DNA of 64,000 bases from Tolypothrix sp. FACHB-123 (GCF_014697075.1 NZ_JACJRE010000009.1:1-64000); one strand, 5' to 3'; positions 9,205 through 19,341 are shown, numbered from the stretch's first letter. A program made the numbers and translations. Notes: generated by a model not told the origin, from the letters alone.

Positions 9205-10210
9205 ACGTCTTGTTGTTAAGATTGCTTTGGTTTCTGCTCTTAGTGATTCGACTCAACTTGGCTTGGTTACAAGCTTGCTGAACTACCTAGTTAAGTTTTT
9301 CGCACTCATCGCATCACAGCCAATCATCCACAGTATTATTCTTCGAGAATGAGAAGATGAATTTTACAGTTGGAATTGTGATGGTGATTTGCACTTCAGT
9401 CAAGTAAGTTCTTAACTAGGCTCTGATGATTAAGCTTACTTTCAATTTAGCCTGAACAATTTACTAAAATATGATGGTATTTATTATTTTTAATTTATGT
9501 TTACTTTTGTTCATTAAAAGTGAGTTAAGTATTGCAACGATGCTCTAAAAAAAGTAAATGAATTATATATAAATCTCATATCATATATAATTCACAAATT
9601 AGCAGAATGTCTGTTTGATAAGAGTTACAGATTTTTTGTATTTAAATGTCAAATCAGATTCCTATGGCATCTTTTATGCTTAATTCAGCATTTTGCAATA
9701 ACTCTTGATAAACATTAAGCTATTTTTTTAGATTTTTTTTGGTTGAATATAATAAAAATTTGCTAGATAAATCCCTAAAAGTTTGTAACTCCTGTATTTT
9801 TACAGTTGACTATTAATTGTCATCTGATAAATCACAACTGCAAATTACTTTCATTTTATTTTCATTTTCCTTCACACACAAATGTGCATAAGTACGCTTG
9901 AATAGCGATCGCTATTCAAGTGTATATACTGAATAAACTTTAATTAATTAGGGATAAATTGTCACTCACATTATCATGCATAGACTTCAAAACGAAATTC
10001 GCAATCGAATTCCCGTATCAATTCCTGGTTTCCCCTTTTAAAACCCATCCCCCCTGTAGGAGGGCGGTCTCCGCTCCCTTATGATATTGATAATCACCAC
10101 ACCCAACCCCCCTTAAATCATCGATGAAATGTGATTTAATTCCGAAGAGCGATCGCACTCACTCATCTAAGGGAATACTATGAGGATGTTTACTGAGCGA
10201 GTATTTTGAT
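9205..10210. other. Gene-free kilobase between divergent usp and dsbA-like genes
   Basis: About 1,000 bases, strongly A/T-rich in 9410-9860, with no open frame that looks coding on either strand. It contains one perfect palindrome (9897-9920) and near 10035-10110 a C-rich stretch without clear structure. Since it lies between divergent genes it must hold both promoters. No known non-coding RNA was recognised. Confidence 0.6.
9897..9920. repeat. Perfect 24-bp palindrome centred on a HIP1 octamer
   Basis: CTTGAATA-GCGATCGC-TATTCAAG reads identically on both strands. HIP1 itself is palindromic, but eight further matching bases on each side are beyond chance and could be an operator or a transcript hairpin. 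Confidence 0.8.
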
Positions 10211-10969
10211 ATGCGTCAATTGTTTCGGTATATGCGTACTTGGCTATTCATCAGCTTACTGTGTTTAGTTGTCAGCTGGTCACTTCCCGTACAAGCTGCT
10301 ACTTCCGTCAGTTCCAAACTAGAACAGCAAGTATTACAAATCCTCCGCGAACACCCGGAGGTAATTATCGAATCTGTCCAGACATACCAGCAACAACAGC
10401 AACAACAACTAAAACAAGTACGCCAAGCATTTTTACAGGATTTAAAAATCAATTCTCAGTCAGTGATTGGCGAATCTCCCACTACAGGCGCGAGTCAGTC
10501 AAAGATTGTACTAGTAGAATTTTCTGATTTTCAATGTCCCTACTGTGCTGAAGCCCATAAAACCCTAAAGCAATTGTTAGTAAAGCACCAAAATAAAATT
10601 ACCTTAGTTTACAAACATTTGCCTTTAATTCCTATTCATGACCAAGCATTACCAGCAGCAAAAGCAGCTTGGGCTGCAAATCAACAGGGCAAATTTTGGG
10701 AATATCACGATGCTTTATTTGCTAATCAGAATCAACTTGGCGAAGCATTATATATAGATACTGCCAAATCATTGCATTTGGATTTGGAGAAATTTAAAAA
10801 CGATGCTTTTGGTGCGAATAATATTGCCGAAAAATCTATAGCAAAAGATATCCAATTAGCAGAAAAATTGGGCATTGATGGCACACCCTTTTTTGTGATG
10901 AATAGCGAAAATTTCTCTGGTGTAGTGCAGTTATCGAATCTTGAGAAAATATTAGCTGATGCTAAATAG
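10211..10969 (+). CDS. DsbA-family thiol:disulfide oxidoreductase
   Basis: 252 residues. The N-terminus WLFISLLCLVVSWSLPVQAA is a Sec signal or uncleaved anchor. A helical and Q-rich linker (QQQQQQLKQV) precedes a thioredoxin-fold domain with a DsbA helical insertion. The active site FSDFQCPYCAEAH has Cys 109 and Cys 112, and the cis-Pro loop is GIDGTPFFVMN. It belongs to the BdbD/ScoA-like group that acts in the periplasm or lumen on secreted thiol proteins. It stands alone; a long hairpin and T-run follow at 11181-11247. Confidence 0.9.
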   Translation: MRQLFRYMRTWLFISLLCLVVSWSLPVQAATSVSSKLEQQVLQILREHPEVIIESVQTYQQQQQQQLKQVRQAFLQDLKINSQSVIGESPTTGASQSKIVLVEFSDFQCPYCAEAHKTLKQLLVKHQNKITLVYKHLPLIPIHDQALPAAKAAWAANQQGKFWEYHDALFANQNQLGEALYIDTAKSLHLDLEKFKNDAFGANNIAEKSIAKDIQLAEKLGIDGTPFFVMNSENFSGVVQLSNLEKILADAK

Positions 10970-11180
10970 ATGAGAGCATACAGTGGATATTTCTGTAAAA
11001 TTTATCCAATCTTTGCCTAATACAAATAGGGTGCGTCAGCCAGACATCAGCTTTGAATCTCAAAAGCTTATTGGAACTGAAGCACCCTACATCAATTTGA
11101 AACTCCCTGAGAGGGTTTGCTCACTCTTTACGTTTATTGTAAGAAAGGTTACAACATACTGTTGAGTGAGAATTGTATAA

Positions 11181-11247
11181 CGCAGAGGCTTAACGCCGAG
11201 TAGTAGGAGATTTGTCTGTACTCCTAGGCGTAACTCTGCGCTTTTTT
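11181..11247 (+). terminator. Long hairpin with T-run
   Basis: The arms pair in three blocks: CGCAGAG with CTCTGCG, TTAACGCC with GGCGTAA, and TAGGAG with CTCCTA, over 11181-11240, followed by CTTTTTTT. It could terminate the dsbA-like transcript 210 bases upstream or end a short independent RNA. The gap 10970-11346 otherwise shows only a spurious 60-codon frame. Confidence 0.75.
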
Positions 11248-11346
11248 TCAGAAAATATTTAGGTAAAATTTCCGAAATTTTACTATCTTTTCATGTATCT
11301 AAAATCTATAAAGTTTAACCGTATAAATTACCTAGTGAGATAATTT

Positions 11347-12054
11347 ATGAGTCGCGTTGGCATTTGGCTATTTTTGCCTCTTACCTTGATAGCTAGCTGT
11401 TATCAACAACTAATACCCAATAAGCAGTCTGTAGCAAAATCGCCCCAACCTATAGTTCAAAAGGCTAGTCCTACTCTGTTAGCGAAGGCAACTTATCTTT
11501 CTCCTTTAGAACAACAAGTAATTGTGGAGATGAACAAAGTGCGGACAAATCCTAAATCCTACCTTCCTATCATAGAAAACTATAGAAAGCGCTTTCAAGG
11601 AAATCGAGTCAAAATTGGCCAGAATACTTATTTAGTGACTCAAGAAGGGGTAAAGGCGGTAGATGAAGCGATCGCATTTCTTAAATCGGCTCGTCCTGTG
11701 GGAACATTGACAGCCTCTAAAGGAATGTCTTTAGGGGCGAGAGATCATGTCAAAGACCAAGGCCCCAAAGGTACAACAGGTCATAATGGTAGCGATGGTA
11801 GCAGCCCAGTTAGTCGCATTAGTCGCTATGGTCAATGGCAAATCACAGCAGGCGAAAATATTAGCTATGGCCCAAGCACCGCCCAAGATATCGTCATGCA
11901 GTTAATTATCGATGATGGAGTAAGCGATCGCGGTCATCGCACCAACATTTTTAATGGTGCTTTTAAAGTTGCTGGTGTGGCTTACGGCACTCACAAAAAA
12001 TATAGAACAATTTGCGTAATTAATTACGCTGGTGGTTATAAAGAAAAATCATAA
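11347..12054 (+). CDS. CAP (SCP/PR1-like) domain lipoprotein
   Basis: 235 residues. The N-terminus [18 protein letters not shown] is a type II signal with lipobox IASC, so the mature protein should be lipid-anchored at Cys 18. The CAP domain covers about residues 52-235: [20 protein letters not shown], then [20 protein letters not shown] with the family His, GENISYG with the conserved Glu, and DRGHRTNIF with the second His. A bulky insertion ([14 protein letters not shown]) is shared with the next gene. CAP proteins of bacteria are extracellular and poorly understood. It is followed in tandem by a paralogue lacking the leader. Confidence 0.88.
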   Translation: MSRVGIWLFLPLTLIASCYQQLIPNKQSVAKSPQPIVQKASPTLLAKATYLSPLEQQVIVEMNKVRTNPKSYLPIIENYRKRFQGNRVKIGQNTYLVTQEGVKAVDEAIAFLKSARPVGTLTASKGMSLGARDHVKDQGPKGTTGHNGSDGSSPVSRISRYGQWQITAGENISYGPSTAQDIVMQLIIDDGVSDRGHRTNIFNGAFKVAGVAYGTHKKYRTICVINYAGGYKEKS

Positions 12055-12168
12055 TTTTGTATTCAGGATTTCAGTCCTGAGAGAATTTGATATTTGCGAT
12101 TTTGGATTGAGTAATTTCAATCCAAAATTCTTTGATGGCGATATTTTTTATCATTTAATTAATTAGCG

Positions 12169-12741
12169 ATGCTATCACCTTTAGAACAAGAAATAATTGC
12201 AGAAATGAACAAGGTGCGGACAAAACCTACTGCATATCTTCCAGCTTTAAAAAACTGGAAACAGCGTTTTCAAGGGTTACAAGTCAAAATCGCTGAAGGA
12301 GTTTACTTACTGACTCAAGAAGGCGTCACAGCAGTTGATGAAGCAATTTCGGTTCTGTCTTCTGTTAGTCCTGTCGCCGCTTTGAGTATATCTCAAGGAA
12401 TGTCTTTAGCTGCGAAAGCTCATGTGCAAGATCAAGGAATTACAGGCGCAATCGGTCACACTGGTAGCGATGGTAGCAATCCCTTTACTCGCATGAGTCG
12501 CTATGGTAACTGGGAAATTACAGCAGCTGAAAACATCAGCTATGGTTCTTATCTAGCTCAAGATATCATTATGCAATTAATTATTGATGATGGAGTACGC
12601 GATCGCGGTCATCGCCAAAATATCTTTAACTCTGCTTTTAAAGTCACTGGGGTAGCTTTCGGCGTTCACCCTAAATATAGACAGATGTGTGTCATCACCT
12701 ACGCTGGCGGTTATCAAGAAAAATCGGTGTCACAATTATAA
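12169..12741 (+). CDS. CAP-domain protein, tandem paralogue without secretion signal
   Basis: 190 residues, starting [20 protein letters not shown]. This aligns with the preceding protein from its SPLEQQVI segment onward, about three quarters identical by eye. His/Glu positions are kept: [21 protein letters not shown] and DRGHRQNIF. No signal peptide is encoded: a TAA sits at 12160-12162 in frame, just two codons before the ATG. It therefore looks like a duplicate that lost its leader, either cytosolic or a decaying copy. The hydrolase gene begins 20 bases downstream, so the two could be co-transcribed. A small hairpin CAGGATTTCAGTCCTG at 12064-12079 separates it from the first copy. Confidence 0.75.
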   Translation: MLSPLEQEIIAEMNKVRTKPTAYLPALKNWKQRFQGLQVKIAEGVYLLTQEGVTAVDEAISVLSSVSPVAALSISQGMSLAAKAHVQDQGITGAIGHTGSDGSNPFTRMSRYGNWEITAAENISYGSYLAQDIIMQLIIDDGVRDRGHRQNIFNSAFKVTGVAFGVHPKYRQMCVITYAGGYQEKSVSQL

Positions 12742-12761
12742 GCAAGATATCAATACTTGCT

Positions 12762-13628
12762 ATGACACCAGAAGAACGGGGACTAATGGGCGATCGCCAT
12801 AGTGCTAAGGCTGCAAAGTTAAATGTCTATATTCAAGGTCAAGGTTTCCCCATCTTGGCTTTACATGGCCATCCTGGTTCTGGTCGGAGTCTTGCTGTGT
12901 TTACAAATCACCTATCCAAGCGCTATCAAACTTTTGCCCCTGACTTGCGTGGATATGGAAAAAGTCGCTTTCAGGGTGATTTTGTCATGGAAGACCATAT
13001 ACATGACTTAGAAGTTCTCCTAGACCGCTTTGAGATTAAAAAATGTCTGGTATTGGGGTGGTCTTTAGGTGGTATTTTGGCTATGGAACTGGCGTTACGT
13101 TTACCACAACGGGTGACAGGGCTGATTTTAGTGGCGACAGCTGCTAGACCTCGTGGCAATCATCCCCCGATTACTTGGCAGGATAATCTGTATACTGGTG
13201 TGGCGGGAATCTTGAATTATATTAAACCAGGTTGGCAGTGGAATATTGAAACTTTTGGCAAGCGATCGCTATTTCGTTACCTGATCCAACAACATACACC
13301 CACAGCTTATAGTTATCTGGCTAAAGATGCTGTGCCAGCTTATTTACAAACTTCTTCTGCGGCTACTCGCGCTCTTTATACTGCTATCCGCGCTGGTTAC
13401 AACAGACTTACAGACTTGGAGCAAATAGAATGTCCTAGCTTGGTACTTGCTGGTGCCCAAGACCGTCACATCACAGTTGATGCTAGTTTAGAAACAGCTC
13501 GTCACCTGAAAAACTGTCAGTGGGAATCTTACGCCAATACTGCTCACCTTTTCCCTTGGGAAATTCCCCAGCAGGTATTGAGAGACATTGACTGCTGGAT
13601 TAAGGAGCATTCTCCAGAAATTCACTAA
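12762..13628 (+). CDS. Alpha/beta-fold hydrolase
   Basis: About 288 residues from ATG 12762. The open frame reaches 12687 inside the previous gene, but those residues are out-of-frame copy. The alpha/beta hydrolase core shows the oxyanion stretch ALHGHPGSGRS, the nucleophile elbow LGWSLGGIL, the acid region LVLAGAQDRHITVD and a terminal His in ANTAHLFPWE. A cap region with several Trp and Tyr lies between. No signal peptide is present. The family includes esterases, haloperoxidase-like proteins and C-C hydrolases; the substrate is unknown. Confidence 0.87.
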   Translation: MTPEERGLMGDRHSAKAAKLNVYIQGQGFPILALHGHPGSGRSLAVFTNHLSKRYQTFAPDLRGYGKSRFQGDFVMEDHIHDLEVLLDRFEIKKCLVLGWSLGGILAMELALRLPQRVTGLILVATAARPRGNHPPITWQDNLYTGVAGILNYIKPGWQWNIETFGKRSLFRYLIQQHTPTAYSYLAKDAVPAYLQTSSAATRALYTAIRAGYNRLTDLEQIECPSLVLAGAQDRHITVDASLETARHLKNCQWESYANTAHLFPWEIPQQVLRDIDCWIKEHSPEIH

Positions 13629-13830
13629 TGCTGATAGTGGAGGTTGGAATCATGGGATTGAGCCGCCAGATTGAAAGCATCTGGCGTAACTAAAAATTCC
13701 CACCAGCAAATTGAAATCTCAGTTTGATTGGTTCTACCAGGAATCAGCCAGGCCAGGTTACTCTACTCTGGAAATTAGAGAACGCAACTGGCTTCTCAAT
13801 AATCAGCATTTGATAGTGAATGTTGCCTAA

Positions 13831-14145
13831 TTAAATCTGACCGCTAAAGGCAGGCGTTACTTTGCGGTCAATCCGTTCCCCCAGGTCTTCAGCAATTGTT
13901 AAAGAATCTGGTTTACAACGCTTGACATTCACAGTAATTCCCTGTGCGCCTTCTGCTTCTAAATCTTCTATGTAACCTTTAATTGCCAGATTGGCTTCCA
14001 CAGAGTTCAGAAACGGGCCAAAGTAGTACGTGCAACGGGGATTTTGTGTCACAATCTCTACCCACCAAGCCATGCCTAGATTGTTGACTGTGCTAATCAA
14101 CGTTTCCTTGAGATCATCCCAAATGGTTTTCATGGTAGTTGCCAA
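13831..14145 (-). CDS. DUF1816-domain protein
   Basis: 104 residues. The central block MAWWVEIVTQNPRCTYYFGP followed by IEDLEAEGAQGITVNVKRCK is the DUF1816 signature, common in cyanobacteria and usually 80-110 residues long. An alternative start is the Met at residue 5 (MKTIWDDL). Some DUF1816 proteins lie beside phycobilisome genes, but here it stands between an unrelated hydrolase and rlmB, so no role is inferred. It is soluble and has no signal. Confidence 0.8.
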   Translation of the reverse strand: MATTMKTIWDDLKETLISTVNNLGMAWWVEIVTQNPRCTYYFGPFLNSVEANLAIKGYIEDLEAEGAQGITVNVKRCKPDSLTIAEDLGERIDRKVTPAFSGQI

Positions 14146-14229
14146 TTTATGAATGAGGTACTGGATATTAAACGGTTTTTGATTTGTGTTTTTCCTTTAC
14201 ATTTCTTTATACTCTGTTCTTCTAAATTT

Positions 14230-15264
14230 TCAAAGAGGTTTTGGTAATCTATCCAGATAATGTGTGTTGAGCAAGCGCTGACGGGAAATTTCATACAGCG
14301 CCATTCCTGCGGCTACAGAGGCATTCAGGCTAGGGGTTTTACCCTGTAGGGGGATGGATACTAAAACATCGCAAGAGCGTTGTGTTAACATGCTTAGTCC
14401 TTCACCTTCTGAGCCAATCACTAAAACGATGGGGCCGCTGAAATTGACTGTGTGCAGGGGTTCACTACCGGTGGCGGCTGTGCCATAAATCCAAAAGCCA
14501 GCTTCCTTGAGTTCTTCCAAAGAACGGCTAAGATTCACTACACGAGCAACGGGGAAGTTTTCTAAAGCACCTGCTGCCACTTTTACCACAGTTGAAGTGA
14601 TCCCGGAAGCCCTTCTTTGAGGAATAACTAATCCTTGTGCACCGATAGCTTCTGCTGTGCGAATAATTGCACCTAAATTATGGGGATCGGTAATCCCATC
14701 AGCAACGATAATGACAGGATCGTTGACAGATCTTGCTTTTGCAATTAAATCTGGTAATTCAATATAGCTGTAGGGAGCAATTTGCGCTGCTATCCCTTGA
14801 TGATTAGCACCGTGAGTAATTTGATCCAAGCGCTTTGGTTCTACTTCATCAATGACTGCGCCATGATCTTTAGCTTGTAAAATCAAATGATGAAAGCGGG
14901 GATCGTAACGTAAACGAGAAGTAATCCAGATCCGGTTAAGACCACGCTGACTTTCTAAAGCACTTAAGACTGGATGACGACCATAGATGATATCACTCTC
15001 TTCTGATGCTGAGTGTATCTCTGTAATGGGATGAGGCAAGTGACGCTGCTGATTACTTCTTATCGTTACGGGTTTAGCATCACCAGTTCTTACTGTTAGG
15101 GGTTTAGCATCACTAGATTGATGATGACGCACGGGTTTAGCCTCACCAGGTCGGGACTGGCGAATGGGATTAGCGAGAACGCGCTTTTTACCTTTGACTT
15201 TCACAGGTAGGCCGCGATTAGGTTCGCCAGCAGTTTTGATTTTTCTGGGTTTATCAGATGACAT
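14230..15264 (-). CDS. rlmB: 23S rRNA 2'-O-methyltransferase of the RlmB/TrmH type
   Basis: 344 residues: a basic, low-complexity N-terminal extension of about 90 residues with repeated [10 protein letters not shown] / DAKPVTIRS units, a substrate-binding domain starting [20 protein letters not shown], and a SPOUT methyltransferase domain. The SPOUT motifs are [16 protein letters not shown] (motif 1), [15 protein letters not shown] (motif 2) and [20 protein letters not shown] (motif 3, part of the knot). RlmB methylates G2251 of 23S rRNA. The basic extension is longer than in E. coli but is often seen in cyanobacteria. The Mini-III gene lies just upstream on the same strand. Confidence 0.92.
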   Translation of the reverse strand: MSSDKPRKIKTAGEPNRGLPVKVKGKKRVLANPIRQSRPGEAKPVRHHQSSDAKPLTVRTGDAKPVTIRSNQQRHLPHPITEIHSASEESDIIYGRHPVLSALESQRGLNRIWITSRLRYDPRFHHLILQAKDHGAVIDEVEPKRLDQITHGANHQGIAAQIAPYSYIELPDLIAKARSVNDPVIIVADGITDPHNLGAIIRTAEAIGAQGLVIPQRRASGITSTVVKVAAGALENFPVARVVNLSRSLEELKEAGFWIYGTAATGSEPLHTVNFSGPIVLVIGSEGEGLSMLTQRSCDVLVSIPLQGKTPSLNASVAAGMALYEISRQRLLNTHYLDRLPKPL

Positions 15265-15362
15265 AGGAGTATTTGCTATTACTTATAAGGTGGGCATACT
15301 GTTTACTAAACTTACCGAAGCTCACTCGGCCTAGATTTTGCTAGCGTGAGATTAACGGCCCA

Positions 15363-15842
15363 CTATTTTTCTAGATGGAGTTTCTGCAACAGTTCGGTTA
15401 AGCGGGGGAAGTCTGTGAGATAAAGGTAGCCGATTAATGTTTCTAGACTAGTTGCTTGCTGGTAAATTTCTGGATCAACCCGTTTAGAGCGTCCTGCGGC
15501 AGCATTACGACCCCGTCGGACAATATCTAATTCACTATCCCTCAAATGAGGTATTAGCGATCGCAAATGTAGCGCCTGTTGTTCTGCTCTTACCTGTGCC
15601 ACTACCAGACGATGGTAAGTGTCTGGTCGCTGCAATGGCATTAGATAAAACATTCTAACATATAGCTCATAAATTGCATCTCCTACATATGCTAATGCAG
15701 CAGGAGAGATTTGTTGCACTTGTGAAACAGAAATTTGTTGGGGTAGTTGAAATGTGTTTGTTAAGAGCGATTCAGTCCAAAATGAATTCTGTTGCACAGG
15801 TTCATCTTGTCCATCTAATAGCTCTTCCTCCTTGGGCTTCAC
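15363..15842 (-). CDS. mrnC: Mini-ribonuclease III
   Basis: 159 residues, an RNase III catalytic domain without a dsRNA-binding domain. The signature stretches are ALAYVGDAIYELYVR with the catalytic Asp, VRRGRNAAAG, and the second acidic site in SLETLIGYLYL. Mini-III trims the 23S rRNA ends in Bacillus and plastids. It stands upstream of rlmB on the same strand with 98 bases between, which fits a ribosome-maturation operon. The N-terminal 30 residues, before the LPQQISVSQVQQISPAALAY region, are poorly conserved. Confidence 0.92.
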   Translation of the reverse strand: MKPKEEELLDGQDEPVQQNSFWTESLLTNTFQLPQQISVSQVQQISPAALAYVGDAIYELYVRMFYLMPLQRPDTYHRLVVAQVRAEQQALHLRSLIPHLRDSELDIVRRGRNAAAGRSKRVDPEIYQQATSLETLIGYLYLTDFPRLTELLQKLHLEK

Positions 15843-16219
15843 AAGTTAACTATTCCTTCTTGTGCTATATTTGGCAGCCATCATTGCTCTTGTGTTTACA
15901 TACTTAGCATTATCTACACTATCAAAAATTACTGACTAAATCCGATCTTTTTATTGAGATCTGAAAATTTTAATAATTTTAATATTTGTTAGCTATATTG
16001 ATTGGCGATCGCTTGGGCTACTTATCTATAGATTGGTCATTAGTCCTTGGTCATTTGTGTTGACAAATGACACAAGACAAATGACTATTGACGATCTGAG
16101 CGAAAAAATGAACAATTTAGACGCTCGTTAGCTTAAAGAAGTTTGCTAGCCAACTTTGTTAAAAATTAAGCTATCCAGATAAAGCATCGGATAGCTAGAT
16201 TGTGTTTTTGGTCAAGCAA
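15843..16219. other. Intergenic region with repeats and a minus-strand terminator
   Basis: A/T-rich region. TGGTCATTAGTCCTTGGTCATT and ATGACACAAGACAAATGACTATTGAC are degenerate seven-base repeats (16030-16095). At the end, stem AGCTATCC / GGATAGCT (16169-16176 with 16189-16196), read on the minus strand and followed by TAATTTTTAA, is a probable terminator for the STAS gene. Confidence 0.7.
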
Positions 16220-16678
16220 TCAAGACGACTTGATGTTTTCTAGAGCCGCATCAACGGATGATTGCAGGGAGAGAAACTTCTCTAAGCGAACAAGCTTGAC
16301 CGTTTGAGTTACACGGGCATTGGTGACAATTTGCAAGGTGCCATTAGCGGTTTGAGCCTGCTTGGCTAGTTGTACCAAAGCACCTAAGCCAGAGCTATCA
16401 ACAAAGTCGATTTGTGAGAGATCCAAAATAATATTTTTTGGCCCCTCATCAATTTTGCTACTGAGTACCTTGCGAAATGTCGGCTCAGAAAAAGCATCTA
16501 ATAAACCTGTGAGGCGGAATAGCTGACAGTTATCCCGGGCTTCACGAGTACCCCTTAGGCTCACAGTTAGATTCAGTGGCTCAGCAATAACTCCCTCCTC
16601 ATGGTGAAAGTGAACGCTCCAGTATAATTGGTTTTGGTGCAAGTTGTCTACAACCTGCTGGGTTAGGGCATGGGGCAT
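16220..16678 (-). CDS. STAS-domain protein (anti-sigma factor antagonist type)
   Basis: 152 residues from the ATG at 16678. The STAS domain occupies about residues 45-152. The loop IDFVDSSGLGALVQL carries the serine that in SpoIIAA-like antagonists is phosphorylated by a partner kinase. The open frame continues upstream to 16768, but that part is translated from a dispersed repeat and should not be included. Cyanobacteria use such proteins in RsbV-like partner-switching and slr1859-type circuits. No partner kinase or phosphatase lies nearby, so the partner must be elsewhere. It lies downstream of carA on the same strand. Confidence 0.82.
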   Translation of the reverse strand: MPHALTQQVVDNLHQNQLYWSVHFHHEEGVIAEPLNLTVSLRGTREARDNCQLFRLTGLLDAFSEPTFRKVLSSKIDEGPKNIILDLSQIDFVDSSGLGALVQLAKQAQTANGTLQIVTNARVTQTVKLVRLEKFLSLQSSVDAALENIKSS

Positions 16679-16685
16679 TGAAAAC

Positions 16686-16790
16686 AATTTTGGATTTTGG
16701 ATTTGCGATAGCGCAGCGTTAGCGAGTCCGCGAGCGTCTTTTGGATTGTATTTGAATCTAAAATCCAAAATCTAAAATCTAAAATTCCTA
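16686..16790. repeat. Dispersed repeat, copy A
   Basis: TTTTGGATTTGCGATAGCGC, then a core with AGCGAGTCCGCGAGCGTC, then TTTTGGATT and runs of AATCTAAA. Nearly identical to 38971-39068; a related inverted and longer copy is at 49250-49385. The ends are built from TTGGATTT / AAATCCAA units that form an overall inverted repeat. Confidence 0.85.
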
Positions 16791-16813
16791 GTACCTAGTA
16801 CCTAGTCCCTATT

Positions 16814-17986
16814 TTATTTAACCCCAGTTGCGGCTAATTGACGTGCTGCTCGCATTGCTTTGACAAATTCCTCAAACAAGTAATCAGCATCATGGGGGCC
16901 AGGACTAGCTTCTGGGTGATATTGTACTGAAAATACAGGCAGTGATTTGTGACGTACCCCGGCAACAGTGCGATCGTTCAAGTTGAGGTGGCTAATTTCC
17001 ACAACTGCTTCAGGTAAAGAATCCGGGTCAATAGCAAAACTATGGTTTTGACTAGTAATTTCTACCCGTTGTTGTAAGCCTGCTGGCTGATTCAATCCCC
17101 GATGCCCAAACTTGAGTTTAAAGGTTTCTGCTCCCAAGGCATGACCCAAAATTTGATGCCCCATACAAATACCAAAGATGGGTTTTTCCGCGCCTAGCAG
17201 TGCCTTGGCAGTTGCAATACCTTCTGTTACTGCGGCTGGATCGCCAGGCCCGTTGGAAAGGAAGATGCCATCTGGATTATATTTGATAATTTCTTCTGGT
17301 GGTGTATGCGCGGGTACAACAATGACTTGACAACCATAGCTGGCGAGGCGACGTAAGATATTACGTTTCACCCCAAAGTCAAGGGCGACAACGGTGAAGG
17401 ATTCGCCACTGTTTTCCGATGTATTGGCGTTGAATTCCCAAACCGGAATTGTCGGTTCTGACCATTCATAAACCGTTGGCGTAGTTACTTCCCGCACCAG
17501 ATTTAATCCTTGCATATTTGGAGCCGCCTGTACCTGCTCCAGCAACTCAGCCTCATCCAAAATAGATGTGGAAATACCACCATTCATGGCTCCAAACATG
17601 CGAATTTTGCGGGTGAGGGCGCGGGTATCAATGCCGTAAATACCTGGTACTTGGTGTTGTTTCAGGTAGTCAGGCAAGGATTGCGTTGAGCGCCAATTAC
17701 TCGGTCGCTGACAAATGTTGCGCGCGATCGCACCTCGTACCTGTGGTCTAGCCGATTCTTCATCTTCGGGATTGACCCCAGTATTACCCAGTTCAGGATA
17801 TGTAAAAACAACTATTTGACCGCAGTAACTGGGATCTGTTAACACTTCCTGATATCCAGTCATGCCAGTGTTAAACACCACTTCCCCAATTGTGGTTCCC
17901 GTGGCACCAAAAGACCAACCACGATAAGCAGTTCCATCCGCTAGGACAAGTAGAGCAGGTATTGTGTCAGACAGAGACATAGGCAA
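16814..17986 (-). CDS. carA: Carbamoyl-phosphate synthase small subunit
   Basis: 390 residues. The N-terminal CPSase-S domain begins [18 protein letters not shown]; the C-terminal class I glutamine amidotransferase has the nucleophile in [15 protein letters not shown] and the His/Glu pair in [13 protein letters not shown]. It releases ammonia from glutamine and passes it to CarB for arginine and pyrimidine synthesis. [10 protein letters not shown] offers two starts, 17986 and 17980. CarB is not in this window, as is usual in cyanobacteria where the two genes are unlinked. A run of GGGGTTAGGG / GGGGCTAGGG repeats sits just upstream (17995-18030). Confidence 0.96.
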   Translation of the reverse strand: MPMSLSDTIPALLVLADGTAYRGWSFGATGTTIGEVVFNTGMTGYQEVLTDPSYCGQIVVFTYPELGNTGVNPEDEESARPQVRGAIARNICQRPSNWRSTQSLPDYLKQHQVPGIYGIDTRALTRKIRMFGAMNGGISTSILDEAELLEQVQAAPNMQGLNLVREVTTPTVYEWSEPTIPVWEFNANTSENSGESFTVVALDFGVKRNILRRLASYGCQVIVVPAHTPPEEIIKYNPDGIFLSNGPGDPAAVTEGIATAKALLGAEKPIFGICMGHQILGHALGAETFKLKFGHRGLNQPAGLQQRVEITSQNHSFAIDPDSLPEAVVEISHLNLNDRTVAGVRHKSLPVFSVQYHPEASPGPHDADYLFEEFVKAMRAARQLAATGVK

Positions 17987-18120
17987 TCATGATTAGGGGT
18001 TAGGGCTAGGGATTAGGGGCTAGGGGTTAAGTTTTTCTTGTTTTTTAGCCTTAGTCTTTATTCCCTAGTAAGCTGCGAATGCTAATTATCCCATGAGTTG
18101 GGTAATTTAGCGAGAAGATG

Positions 18121-18228
18121 GTTAGGGGCAGGGGGACAAGGAGGGAGGACAAGGGAAGGGGGACAAGGAGGACAAGGGAGAAGAATGACCAATGCCCAAT
18201 GCCCAATGCCCAATGCCCATTTCTTAAC
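18121..18228. repeat. G-rich and CCCAATG tandem repeats
   Basis: Several units of GGGGGACAAGGAGG / GGACAAGGGA followed by four copies of CCCAATG (18195-18222). They are translated in the long open frame that begins at 18118, which is why the true start of the next gene is placed further down. Confidence 0.85.
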
Positions 18229-18285
18229 TTTCCTGCAAAAGATGTAGATTTCCTCCTTAAAGGGCGGGTAAAATCGAAGTTAATT

Positions 18286-19341
18286 ATGCTCCAGTCTTTT
18301 TTATCCCGTGCAACCCTGGTTGCTCTTACAAGTGCGCTAGCGGTTTTGGGTGTTGCCTGTAGTCAAGACAAACAAAGTACTGCGAATCGCGATCGCGAGC
18401 AGCCTACGCCCGTGGACAAGCTAGCAGAAACGCCTGTTGTCGAAGCAACAACACAATTATCCAAACCAGAACCCCAGGCACAGTCTTCGTCGGTAGTTGA
18501 ACTGAATTCTTTTGAGTTGGCGCTGGACAAGGCGGCTGGTGCGATGACGATCAGCCGATCTGCCCAATCTCCTGATGATTGGAAGTTGGTGGCGAGTCAG
18601 TTCCAAGATGCGATCGCGTTGATGCAAAATATCCAGCAAGAAAGTCCCAATTTCACGGTCGCGCAAATCAAAATCTCTGAATACCAGCGTCAAATTAAAT
18701 ATGCCTTAGACAAGGCTAGCCCGAAACCTGTTACACCGGTAGCCGCCAAACCCCAAAGGGTAGTTGTTGTAGTTCCTTCACAAAAAACCCTGTCTAACCC
18801 TAGTCAACCTCTAGCGTCACAGGTGCTAAAACCACAACAACCAGCCGTCCAATCGGTGTTAATGCCATCGCCACAAGTTACCGAAGAGTCAGATGTGTTT
18901 ATTGCCCCAATAAAACGCCGCATTGGCGGAACACCAATTATTGAAGTTACCTTCAATGGCGAGCGGCGATTTGAAATGATTGTGGATACCGGGGCTAGTG
19001 GCACTGTGATTACCCAAAACATGGCAAATACTTTGGGTATCGTCCCTGTAGGTAAAACTAAAGCCAACACAGCCAGTTCCAAGCAAGTGGAATTTACCAT
19101 TGGCTATGTTGACTCGATGGCTGCGGCTGGGGTAATGGTGAATAAAGTACCAGTAGCGATCGCAGGTTCAGACTTAGAAACAGGATTGCTAGGTCATGAC
19201 TTTTTCGGTAATTACGATGTCACCATCAAGCGCAACGTCGTAGAATTTCGCCCCCAATCCCACGGGGATATCAATTCCCCAGAAACCGGACTAACTCCTC
19301 CAATTTCACCCAAGGAGCGCCAGTATTTAGGATCTCCTTAG
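18286..19341 (+). CDS. Lipoprotein with retropepsin-like aspartic protease domain
   Basis: 351 residues from ATG 18286. The leader [20 protein letters not shown] gives a lipobox GVAC, so it is a predicted lipoprotein. A variable Pro/Gln-rich stretch and a helical region (about residues 60-140) precede a single retropepsin-like domain near residues 215-335. The catalytic motif [18 protein letters not shown] carries DTG. Later [20 protein letters not shown] and [14 protein letters not shown] are typical of the clan AA proteins that dimerise to form an active site. The 3' 71 bases overlap the 3' end of trpD on the opposite strand. An upstream in-frame start at 18118 would add repeat-encoded basic residues. 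Confidence 0.85.
   Translation: MLQSFLSRATLVALTSALAVLGVACSQDKQSTANRDREQPTPVDKLAETPVVEATTQLSKPEPQAQSSSVVELNSFELALDKAAGAMTISRSAQSPDDWKLVASQFQDAIALMQNIQQESPNFTVAQIKISEYQRQIKYALDKASPKPVTPVAAKPQRVVVVVPSQKTLSNPSQPLASQVLKPQQPAVQSVLMPSPQVTEESDVFIAPIKRRIGGTPIIEVTFNGERRFEMIVDTGASGTVITQNMANTLGIVPVGKTKANTASSKQVEFTIGYVDSMAAAGVMVNKVPVAIAGSDLETGLLGHDFFGNYDVTIKRNVVEFRPQSHGDINSPETGLTPPISPKERQYLGSP

Noticed and set aside
9205-10210. tRNA or small stable RNA gene in the gene-free kilobase
   Set aside because: No cloverleaf, tmRNA or known RNA signature could be found by eye.
10983-11165. 60-codon open frame after the dsbA-like gene
   Set aside because: No ribosome site, and much of it is imperfect inverted repeat GGGTGCGTCAGC ... 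GAAGCACCCTAC, so it is more likely non-coding.
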